From positions 11,999,449 to 12,063,448 of the forward strand of contig NC_077244.1 in assembly GCF_947179165.1 (NCBI RefSeq): DNA of 64,000 nucleotides, in the 5' to 3' direction. This document shows, in pieces, positions 46,274 through 56,761 of the stretch. This DNA is from Solanum dulcamara. Taxonomy: Eukaryota; Streptophyta; Magnoliopsida; Solanales; Solanaceae. Below the pieces are notes generated by a model. It had not been told where the DNA came from. It saw nothing but the letters and a program-made list of their open reading frames with translations, and did no database searches. How positions within the stretch are numbered: position 1 is the stretch's first letter; each line of letters starts with the position of its first letter. Made by a program: the position numbers and the translations under genes.

Positions 46274-49200
46274 TGCAAGACCTTGAGGGTCATTTCCAAA
46301 AATTCTTAAGAAATTACTATTTTACCCCTCTTTTTAGTGTCCACGAATATTATTTGATCAGTTTATATAGTTGGAATTATTTGAGTCTTATTAGATTGTG
46401 AATTGTGCAAGTTCTTGACTTTTAAGGCTTAAGTGGTTCCAAAAGTAAGTTTTGATACCATCCGGAGTTTCAAGTATCGAAATAAAATTTCGTCGACTCT
46501 ATCTGTTCCAAAATGTGGAAATTGGTCTAGGAGAGTTGTCGAAATCAAATTTGGGGTTGATACGTGAATTTGAAGTCTTAAGTTGGAAAGTGTGGTTTTA
46601 AATGAATAGGTTTGACTTTGGTCAACATATGAAATTCAAGCGTTGGATGAGAATTCTGTCAGTTCTGATGCGTTTGGAACATCGAATTTGGTCTAGTTAA
46701 ACATTGTCTTAGAGCCTCGGGACCTTAATCGTCATTTTGAATTTTTAGGCCAAAAGTTGAGTTTTAGCCAAAAAAGGGTCCAGGAGGGTAATTTTGTCAA
46801 AATAGCTTCTTTTTAGAAATCTGATGATTCATTGAGTCTGAAATATTGAATTTAGTGTAGAAGCATATTTTATTTATTTTTATCGGACCCCATATAATTT
46901 TTGAGGGTCCAACCTAGAGTACTTTTAGACTTAGCAATCTGCTGTGATCTGGTTTCTAGTGCAGACCATTATGTTCTTCGTGATCGCGAAGTATTCATCG
47001 CGATTGTGACCTGTTCAAATTTTATTCTATGCGATCACGACCGTTTCCATGAGATTATGATGAGTCGTTTCCCAGTACTTCACAATCGTGAGAGTAAGTG
47101 GCTCACGATCGTGATGAGCAATTTGTGCCTGAATAGTGTCATGTCGTTAAATAAGTACTCATTTATGAAATTCCACCTTTTAATCTATTTGAGCTTTGAG
47201 TATGCGATTTTGGGTCAAGTTCTTGAAGGATTTCCTTTGGGTAAGTCCCTTTTTCAATTCTACATCATTTAAGTACGAATTCTTCTTCCTAAATCCTTGA
47301 AAAAAAATCTAAGTTTTTAAATGAGAATTATTGGGGGCTTTGCTATTGAATTTCAATTCAATTTTCATTGATTTCTACCAAGTTTTTTGGCCTATTTTTA
47401 TGGGATTTTCACTCACAAATTCCCCTCAATGAGTTGAACGTGTTTTTGAAAGAAATTTTCAGATTGAACCCTTTTCCAAGTTAATCAATTTTTAGACTAT
47501 TTTACACCCAGTTCCGAAATCTTTCAATATGAGTGTCATTGGACTCATTATGATGCGTATGTTTCATTCTTGATAGTGAGTTGTTATTTCGGGTGTTGAA
47601 TTCAAGGGTTGTTCATCCAGTAAAGTGTTCGAGTGCCTTTCGGCAATTGAGGTAGGTTTTCTATCCTTCTTGGGGTTGAGTTGGGGTAATTAGTCAATTA
47701 TATGTTGTTGACTTTTGGATGAGGGTTGTAGTATAGTTTCGTGACTGTAATTTACTTTGAGATGCCCGTATGGGGGCTTATTTATATTGTGATGCCCCAT
47801 TCGGGGTCTTATTTGTGTTTTGTAGCCCGTGTGGGGGCCTTAATTTCTATCATACCTATGTTGAGACTATGTAATCCATGACTTAACTGTGTTAGAAATG
47901 TGAAAAGGCTATTTGACTTGTAATGCCCTCCTGAGGGGTTGAGTTGGGGTTTTTGAGTATACCTGAGTACTAAAACACTATCGAAAAAGGGAGAACACTT
48001 AATTAGAGGTACTTTCTTACCATTACAGTCTATTGAGGGTGAATATCATGTTCAGGTTATGTTTTGAGAACTTTGAACCTTGTATTAAGTGTTGAGTTGA
48101 ATATTGCCTCCATGCCTACCATTCTTATCTTATTCTCTTATGCGGAAGCAAGCCCTTTATTTCTATACGACTTTTGTTCACTTAGGGTGAGAGAAAACCA
48201 TACCATTCACCTTATAGCCCCTCTTAGGAGTCCGTGGACATCCATTTACATCATTTCTTTGAAAATCTCTAGAATATCTTGTCGAGGATATCATATTTGT
48301 TTTATATGACTTTCACCAGAACACTAATCTAGATTCCATACGTTACTGTGGACTGGGGAGAGAGATGCTCTAGGCGTTCAGTGTGATTATTGAGGAACTG
48401 TAGTACTCGCCAAAAAATTGCATTCATCCTCATTCATATTATCATTGATCATTGGAAAGTTAGGAACTGTGGTATTCTTTTTAAGAAAGAAAATGTGACA
48501 CCTTTAATATATCCTTGACCACGAGTTAGGTGGCAAGGGAAAGAGATATTAGTTTCATGAGTCCTTGGACACAAGCTGGGTGTTGAGGTAGTTGATAGAT
48601 TGAGATTGTGATGAGGTATATGATCTGCGAGACCCCCTTAGGTCCTTTTTGGTAGCACAACTCAGCAAGTGTATATGACAGGTTGTGCGACAACCTTGAT
48701 CCCATTGTACCATCATATCGTTGCATCATCATATCATTGCATTGTATTAATATCTGTGATACTTAACTTATCTGTTTATGTCACGGCTCAAGTCTAGGGC
48801 CTAGAAATGACATGGTGAAAGAAGCACCCGGAAGTACGTCATCCAAGCCTCTTAGCATTCATTAAACTCTTTATTGGTAATGATAAGTCACACAAGCGTT
48901 AATAAATGGGGTAATAGGACTAAGGGAGATAACATAGAATAAAAGTCATTTACAACATCAAAACATTATCTATTTATCCAATAATATCTCTACTTTCTTT
49001 AGACTTGGAGGGGGCTAAGACATATCCCTAGATCACCCTCAAATGTAGTACCAAAAATACCAAAAGTTAACCAAAGTATTTACATGACGAAGCTAGAAAA
49101 GGAAGGAATATTGTTCCCAAAACATGGAAACTCACCAAAAGTAGTAGCCTTCAACGGATCCAAACAACAACGTAGAGGAGAATGTGGAGCAACGCCAGTA

Positions 49201-50214
49201 CCTATATGGTGATATCATGTAGGCAAAAGTATGCGTTAGTACTTTGAATGTACTAAGTATGCGAGCATGCCAAAATAAAGGGCATTAAGTCATATATATA
49301 AACAATATACATGAGGGAATGCATGTATGACACACATTATAGGAAACTTTAAAACAATCATGTTGTTGGAAAGTTACCTTAACCCACATTTAATACCATA
49401 CGAGTTATTACATAGAATACAACATAACCACCTATGTTGGAATGGGAGACTACTGTCCAGGTAGAACTCTGTCAACTTTAAACATTCTTTAACTTCAACT
49501 TTAATGGCTAATCGTGGATCTACTAGCCTGGAATAGCCGACAAGGGCCCCTATGTTGGCGCATAGTTAATGCAACATGAGACTATGCGTAAGGACCCCTT
49601 AGGTCAAGTCCCCATCTACATGCTACATTCGGTGCTAGGTCAATCCCACGGAATACATTTAAACATTATAGTAGCATAAGCATAATATAACTTTAACATT
49701 AAATCATCATTCGGTGGAATATCTCATTAAAACCTTTCATTTGATTCAATGCGGGAATTTTTCTTTTACATTGAAACCTTACTTTGGCTAAGAAGCCCTT
49801 TCATTAATCAATCATTTCATAAATACTCCCTTTACACAAACATTTACTTCATAGCATTGATTGAAGTCAAAACTTCATTTCACTTTACTTTAATCATGAG
49901 GAAAACTAGGTGGGTTCTCTTCATAAAACAATTAAATGCATTTTGAAGAGTTATTTCATGCATGAGAGTGATGGAATGCACCAAATTTAAAACATCTCAA
50001 AATAACCCACCATTCATACTTAAAACTTTCCTTCAAGCCTTCATAAAGGTACATTAACAAATCATTCTATTCATGAAATTGAGAGTCATAATACATCAAT
50101 ATAGGTAAATAAACTTGAAATATATTATAATCTATGTATTTAAAGCCATTATATAAAAGCCCATGAAGATTCATTATTAGGATTCAAATATCAACATTTG
50201 AAATTCATTTGGGC

Positions 50215-50238
50215 TTCATGGGTGAAAGAACCCATGAA
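50215..50238 (-). repeat. LTR leader hairpin, TTCATGGGT/ACCCATGAA
   Basis: A perfect 9-bp stem with a GAAAGA loop. On the sense (minus) strand it follows CAAGGTATGTGAGC. Confidence 0.85.
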
Positions 50239-50929
50239 TGATAAGCTCACATACCTTGAGGGAAACAAAACCCAAAGAAAACTTGAGGTAGAGGGGAGAC
50301 TTGAATGCCTTGAGATGAGACCCTAGCCTTTGCCTTAGGATTCTTGGGAGAGCTTGAGAAGAGAGAAATTTAGTGTTTGGAGTCCAAGTATAGAGAATGA
50401 GTATTTTAGGGGTTTTGGGGTCTTTAGATAGAATGATCAGCCCCCAAAATGACATCATTTAGCATTAAAACATAGGAAAAGACTAGAATGCCCTTTTAAA
50501 AATCTGGTCGAAAGAGACTTGATGAGGAACCTTCATGGTCTGTGGTTCTCACCATGGTCTGTGGCCGGGTCCCATGATAAGGGACTTAGAGAATTTTGGA
50601 AAGAGGGCCTTTACGGGTAGTCTCTGAAGTTTCACTACGAGATATTTTCATGATCCATGAAGCTCACAACAAACCGTGGAATATGTCCATGGTGTAGGCC
50701 TGCAAGTGGACCTGTAGGGTATCCACCGCAAGGACACACCATGGTCCATGGATATTTCCACGACCCATTGTGGTTTTCTGTGGACCCTGCCTTAAGAATA
50801 TTCTTGAGGGCCTTGGAGGAGGGCTCACCACCAAGGGATTCACTGCCCGTGGTGCTTACACAGCTCATGGTCCCCTATCATGTTTCATCCCCTGCAGTCT
50901 GAGTCTTTGAATATCCACCACAGTTGCCC

Positions 50930-50944
50930 ACCACGGCCCGTGGT
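50930..50944. repeat. Perfect 15-bp palindrome ACCACGGCCCGTGGT
   Basis: It has the same arms as the Athila-like palindrome at 8101-8115; only the central base differs. Confidence 0.9.
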
Positions 50945-51628
50945 ATTATCACGGCCTATGATGGCTTCCGTGGTTAGCTCCTAGTGTCAGTTTCTATAAC
51001 TTTTCTAGAAAATTCATCTTTGGTTCCTTGATTTAGGACCTTTCACATTTCCAAGGTCTTACAGTTTAACTGTGATATTGAACTACACTTATGTGTTTAC
51101 TTTAATCATGCCATTCTATATAAATTAGCGGCAGCGTAACTAGAGTGAGACTTTTTTGTGTGCATGTGGAAGCGTTCCTTAGTTTATTTTATAGATTTGA
51201 TTAATTCCATATACTCAGTCAGTTAAACCTACTGAGTACATGTTGATTGTACTCACCCTAGTTCAGTGTCCTTTTCAATGCAAATTCTAGCTGGGGTATT
51301 CAGCACAATAATTGATCTCTAGCGGATATATCATCATCAGATCAGTGGTGAGATCTTAGTATTTGGATCACCGCTAGTTCCATCTTTCATTTCCAGTCTT
51401 TACTATATTCAGAGACTTATATTGTATATTCAGACTCAAAATTATATTTGATGCTCTTAGACTTACGACACCAGGTTTTGGGATAATTTTATTATTATCC
51501 TTTTATTGCCTTTATTTATGGCCTGACTTCCCTTTGGGAGTCTCATATGGTTTTAATTTTATGATTATACATCGCGATAAGGTTTGGGATATGTGCCATC
51601 ATGATCTCAGTTTTTGGGTCGTGAAAAA

Positions 51629-51641
51629 TTAGTATCAGAGC
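51629..51641 (+). other. Primer binding site of G2
   Basis: TTAGTATCAGAGC directly follows the 5' LTR and matches the complement of the plant initiator tRNA-Met 3' end with one change. Confidence 0.85.
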
Positions 51642-51836
51642 GCTAGGTTCACCGATCTCATAAGTTAAAGAGTAGGGTATCTAGTAAAGTCTCACGGATC
51701 TATACGTAGACATCTATACTTATCTTCGATAGGCTACACAATACTTGTTAGGATAAATTCCTTATTTTAATTCCTTTCATGTGAGTTATTCATATCATGA
51801 GTTGTAAATATCTAATCTATTCCTTCTACGCAGATT

Positions 51837-53334
51837 GTGAGGACTAGAGCCAGAGTTATCGAGGGTGAGGCTATACTTGCTACCTGAGCCCTAGTTTGTA
51901 GGTGAGGCAGAGGATGTGGCAGAGTTAGGGGATGAGGTCGAGCGAGAGGAATAACACTTACTTTTGGTCTAGCTAGAGATCCATCACCTAAGTTCGTATA
52001 TGAGTACGAGGATGATTATGAGCAGCAGACTGAGGAACAGAGGCCAGCCCAACCTCTTACGATTCCTAATAGTGCTCTAATGCTTCAGGAGTTACTGGTT
52101 AGACTATTGGCTAGATTGGATGGTGCTCCTACCCTTGGTGTGTTTCTAGGTACTTCAGCCTCTCTTATCGTAGTTGGTACTACATCTCTAGTTTAGGGGC
52201 CTAGTGTTGGATTTCATACTCTGAGTTTGTCTTCAGTGCCTTTTATCATGTCTTTGAGATTTGTAGCTCCGTTAGTTTATGCTAGTGTTGCTATGTTAGT
52301 AGCTGAGAAGAAGAGCTTTGAGAGGTTTGTTCGATTAGCACCTCCCAGATTTGATGGTATGGCTAGAGAGAATGCCTATGACTTTCTGAGTGAGTGCTAA
52401 GACAGGTTTTTCAACTTGGTTATTCTAGAAGCACATGGGGTCGCTTACACTTCATATCAATTTATAGAGGTGGTCAAGGAGTGGTGGAGATCGATTATTT
52501 CTCGTAGGCCTACTGGTTCCCCTATAATAAGTTGGGAGTAGTGTTTAGAGGTGTTTCTTGAGAAGTTCATACATTATAGCCTCCGTGATCAGTGCAGAGA
52601 TGAGTTTAATAGATTTGAGCAAGGCTTCCTATCTGTATCTAAGTACGAGTCTAGGTTTCATGAGCTGTCTTGTTATGCTATATCGAGTATTCTTACTAAG
52701 GTTGAGGAGATTTGCAAGCTGGTGAAGGAATTCATTGGTTATCTTCAGAAGGCTACAACCTCCCTTATGCTATTAGGTGGTACCTTTCAGAGTGTTATTG
52801 ACCATGCTAGGATGATACAGAGCATTCAATATGCTAGGCAGGGTAGGGCCAAAAGGTTACATCGATAGGGTCAATTCGGTGGTCATTACTCCAAAGGTAG
52901 AGAGTATTAAGGTTCAGGCAGCTATTCAGGGCTCAGATGGTATAGGTGGAGCCAGATCCAATCAAACTGGTTATAGTGGTTTTTTGGGCTCCGACGGGCG
53001 TGTCAACACTTTTGATTATCCTCCATGGGGTTCAAGTCCTCGAGGATGTTATGTGTGTGATAAGTTTGGGCATAAGGCCCAAGATTTCGCTAGACGTGCT
53101 CTTTCTACTAGGCAGCTTAGGACACCAACTGTTCCTTCTACTTCTACTTCAGCCATGCGAGGTACTTCACAAGGTACTAGAGGTGGCACCAAGGGTATCA
53201 AGGGTAGAGATAGAGGTGGCACTTATGGTGGTTCGCAAGCTAGAGGTGACCGTCAGCTATGCTATGCTATACCAGGTAGAACTGATGTGGAGGCCTCTGA
53301 TGCAGTTATTATAGTTATTGTTCCGGTTTGCTAG
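51837..53334 (+). pseudogene. Decayed gag of G2
   Basis: Reading from about 51837 gives an Arg/Gly-rich start and then an acidic, Gln-rich linker (51980-52060). The capsid region follows (APPRFDGMARENAYDFL near 52345, and 52551-52868). After a frame change it reads a Gly/Ser-rich nucleocapsid with CYVCDKFGHKAQDFARR (near 53047-53095), a CCHC zinc knuckle whose last Cys is Phe. A Gly/Thr/Arg-rich tail follows to 53334. There are stops at several places. Confidence 0.85.
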
Positions 53335-55320
53335 CATTCTGCTTTAGTATTATTTGATCCAAGGTCTATCTATTTTTATGTGTTGACCTATTTTAACGTG
53401 GGTAGTGATTAGGTATGTAAGCCCCTTACTGTGCCTATTACCATTTCTACCCTAGTAGGTGAGTATTTAGTGATGGATCGAGTATATCGGGGGTGTTTGG
53501 TGATATTTTTGGGTAGAGAGACTCGTGCAGACTTAATTTTATTAGACATGCTTGATTTTGATGTGATATTAGATATGGACTAGTTATCTCCTTATCATGC
53601 TATATTAGATTGTTATGCAAAGACCGTGACCTTAGCTTATCATGGTTTGCCTAGCTTGGTATGGAAGGGTAATTCGAGTTCATATCCTAAGGGGGCGATA
53701 TCTTATATCCGTGCTCGTTGTTTGATGGATAAGGGTTGTTTTTCTTATTTGGATCATGTATGTGATCTCACTAAGGAGTCATCTCCTTTAAAGACTATGA
53801 GGGTGGTGAGAGAGTTTATGGATGTGTTTTCTATAGACTTGTCTGGTGTTCCTTCTAATATGATATTAATTTTATGATTGATTTGGAGCTGGGCACTAAG
53901 CCTATCTCCATTTCTCCTTGTTGGATGGTTCCAGTGAAATTAAAGGAGTTGAAAGAACAATTGAAAGATTTGTTGAAGAAGGGGTTTATTCGAACTAGTG
54001 TATCGCCATGGGGTGCATCAGTCTTATTTGTGAAGAAGAAGGATGGTACTACGACGATGTGTATCGACCATCGAAAGTTGAACAAAGTCACTATCAAGAT
54101 TAAGTATCCTTTCCCTTTCTTTGTTGACTTATTTGATCAGCTTTAGGGTGCATCGGTATTCTCAAAGATCGATTTGAGGTTGGGTTACCATTAGTTGAGG
54201 GTTCAAGAATATGATATCCCAAAGACTGCATTTAAGAATCATTATGGGCATTATGAGTTTATGGTTATGTCATTTGGATGACTAATGCCCCAGCTTTTTT
54301 TATGGAGTTGACAAACTGGGTATTCCAACATTATTTAGACTCTTTTGTGATCATGTTTATTGATGATTTCTTGATTTATTCCAAGAATGAGGTGGACCAT
54401 GTTAGTCACTTAAGGATTGTCCTTCAAAGATTGAGAGAGGAGAAGTTGTATGCAAAATTCTCCAAGTATTAGTTTTGGCTCTAGTCTGTGGCATTCTTGG
54501 GTCATGTGGTGACCAAGGATGGTATTATGGTCAATCCATCCATGGATGCAGTGGTTCATAATTGGGTTAGGTCTACTTCGGCTACCGAGGATCGAAGTTT
54601 TATTGGGTTGGTATGCTATTATCATCTATTTATTCTCGGCTTCTCTTCTATTGCATCCCCTTTGACTAGTCTAACTCAAACGATCGTGGCATTTCAGTGG
54701 ACTGATGAGTATGACATGAGCTTTCAAAATCTCAAGGAGTTATTGACTTCAGCACCTATTCTAACTTTACCCGAGGAGGGTGTGGCCTTTATAGTATTTT
54801 ATGATGCTTCGGGAGTCATCTTGGGTGGAGTATTAATGCAAAAGGGTAGAGTTATAGCTTATGATTCTTGATATTTGAAGGTATATGAGAAGAATTATCT
54901 TACCCACGACTTGGATTTGGCGATGGTAGTATTTGTTCTGAAGTTATGGAGGTACTATCTCTATGGTGTGCATTGTGAGGTCTTTACTGACCATCATAGT
55001 TTTAATTATATTTTTTCTTAGCTAAATATGAACATGAGGTACCGTAAGTGGTTGGCGTTATTGAAAGACTAAGACCTCACCAGTCTTTATAATCTGTGCA
55101 AAGCTAATGTGGTAGCGGATGCCTTGAGTCGCAAATCATCTAGTATGGGTAGTTTGTCTTTTCTTAAGGTGGATAAGAGGCCTTTGTCTTTGGAGGTTCA
55201 GTCATTGGCTAAGCAGTTGTCCAATTTGATACTTATACCCGTCATAGCATTTTGGCCTTTGTGGAGGCTCAGTCTACTTTGATGGACCAGATTTGTACAC
55301 ACCAGTTTGAGAATGACTAG
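53335..55320 (+). pseudogene. Decayed protease, reverse transcriptase and RNase H of G2
   Basis: The protease region has ALVLFDPRS (active-site DPG-type, Gly changed to Arg) near 53340 and LLDMLDFDVILDMD near 53545. RT runs from 53874 ([20 protein letters not shown]), through [14 protein letters not shown], to [15 protein letters not shown] with both catalytic aspartates kept (codons at 54362-54367). RNase H follows with EKNYLTHDLDLAMVVF (near 54890), TDHHSF and VVADALSRKSSSM (near 55110). Several stops (for example 54144-54146, 54468-54472 and 55018-55021) make it non-functional. Confidence 0.88.
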
Positions 55321-56760
55321 TTGAGGGCCGTTCGAGACAAGGTATTGAGAGCTTAAGTAAATCATCCTTCCTTGATATAGAAGGAGTTTTAAGGATTAAT
55401 GGTTGCATTTGTTTGCCCAACATTGATGATTGGGTTCGTATGATATTGGAGGAGACTCATTTCTCCAAGTATTCCATTCACCCGAGAGCAGCAAAAATAT
55501 TTCATGACTTGAAACAACACTATTGGTGGTGTGGCTTGAAGAGGGACATTGTTGATTTTGTGTCTAAGTGTCTAAATTGTCAAAATGTGAAGTATGAGCA
55601 TCAAAAATCGGGTGGTCCTATATAAAGGATTCCCATCACTGAGTGGAAGTGGGAGCGTATCACCATGGATTTTGTGTCGGGATTACCCATGGCATTAGGT
55701 AAGTATGAATCTGTTTGGATGGTTGTGGAATGATTGAGCAAATCAGCCAATTTCCTTCTTATGAAGACTAGCTACAATGCAGAGCAGTTAGCTAGGATCT
55801 ACCTTTGTGAGATTTTTAGGTTTCATGGGGTGCCTATATCTATTATGTCAGATAGGGGTTCAATGTTCACCTATCACTTTTGGGAGGTATTACAATGTCG
55901 TTTGGCTATGCGACTAGACATGAGTTTAACATTTTATCCCCAGACTAATGTCCAGTCCAAACAGATTATTCAAGTATTGAAGGATATGCTTAAGGCCTGT
56001 GTGATTGATTTTGGTGCCCGATGGGACCAATACTTTTCCTTAGTGGAGTTTTCCTATAATAACAGTTATCACTCCAGAATTCATATGCACCGTTTGAAGA
56101 ATTGTATGGTCATAGGTGTTGATCCCCTATTTGTTGGTTTGATTCAATTGTGGTTGATGCATTGGATACTGACTTACTCAGGGATGCTATGGTGTGAGTA
56201 CGCTTGATTTAGAGTCGACTATTGACAGCCCAGAGTCATCAGAAGAGCTATGCTGACAGGAGGGTTCTTCCTTTAGAGTTCATGGCAGATGATTATTTGT
56301 GGCTCAAAATATCACCCATGAAGGGTGTGATAAGATTCGAGAAGAAGGGCAAGCTTAGCTCGATGTTTGTTGGCCCATTTGAGATTTTGAGGAGAGTAGG
56401 TAGGGTGGATTATGAGTTGTCCTTGCCCTTAGATTATCAGTTGTCCATCCGATGTTCCATATCTCCATGCTTCGCAAGTATATCCTGGATTAGTCCCATG
56501 TGATTTCATATGATACGGTGGAGTTGGATTCATATTTGACATATAAGAAGGTGTCGGTCGCTATCTTGGATAGGTAGCTTCATAGCCTCAGGACTAAGGA
56601 GATCGCATCGGTCAAGGTGAAGTGGCAGTGTCGTCCTGTTGAGGATATGACTTAGGAGTTAGAGTCTAATATGCGGGCTCGGTACCCTTAACTTTTTGAG
56701 ACTCCTGGTACTTCCCTTTATCTTATGTTAGAGGATGAACATCATATTTAGTAGTGGATA
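55320..56760 (+). pseudogene. Decayed integrase and chromodomain-like tail of G2
   Basis: The zinc-binding region keeps its CLNCQN pair (near 55570). The core has MDFVSGLP (first Asp, near 55665) and SDRGSMF (second Asp, near 55850). The third acidic residue, expected in the GQSE motif, is Lys (QSKQII, codon 55959-55961). The C-terminal domain lies at 56222-56503 and a chromodomain-like tail with SVAILDR and LRTKEIASVKVKW near 56555-56625. Stops at 55620 and 55731 and frameshifts confirm decay. Confidence 0.85.
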
Positions 56761-56761
56761 T

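Larger units (their letters stand above)
48779..51063 (-). mobile_element. Solo LTR nested in the G2 5' LTR, with target duplication and empty site
   Basis: In minus-strand sense it starts TGTAAGACCTTGGAAATG at 51063 and ends ...CTTGAGCCGTGACA at 48779 (2285 bp). GTTTA flanks it exactly (48774-48778 and 51064-51068). The G2 3' LTR keeps the empty site CTATCTGTTTAACTGTG (58976-58992), which fixes both borders. A palindrome cluster lies at 50520-50970 and the leader hairpin at 50215-50238. It is related to the solo LTR at 15019-17605, with which it shares the CCTCTTAGCATTC stretch. Confidence 0.95.
46274..51626 (+). mobile_element. 5' LTR of G2, split by a solo LTR
   Basis: It begins TGCAAGACCTTGAGGGTC and ends ...TTTTTGGGTCGTGAAA near 51626. 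Without the inserted solo LTR and one target copy (48779-51068) it is about 3.06 kb. A palindrome cluster of the TCGCGATCGCGA type lies at 46960-47110. Repeats of GCCCGTATGGGGGCTTAT-like text lie at 47763-47840. Relative to the 3' LTR it has about 300 extra bases near 48110-48415, about 35 near 51135 and about 110 near 51480-51590. Confidence 0.85.

Noticed and set aside
46901..47272. Plus-strand frame of 123 codons
   Set aside because: It lies inside the G2 5' LTR across the palindrome cluster; the matching 3' LTR segment does not keep the frame.
50635..50902. Overlapping frames on both strands
   Set aside because: They are open only because of the GC-richer palindrome cluster of the solo LTR.
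51629..51641. Possible tRNA gene at the TGGTATCAGAGC-like sites
   Set aside because: These are primer binding sites complementary to the tRNA-Met 3' end; no cloverleaf follows.
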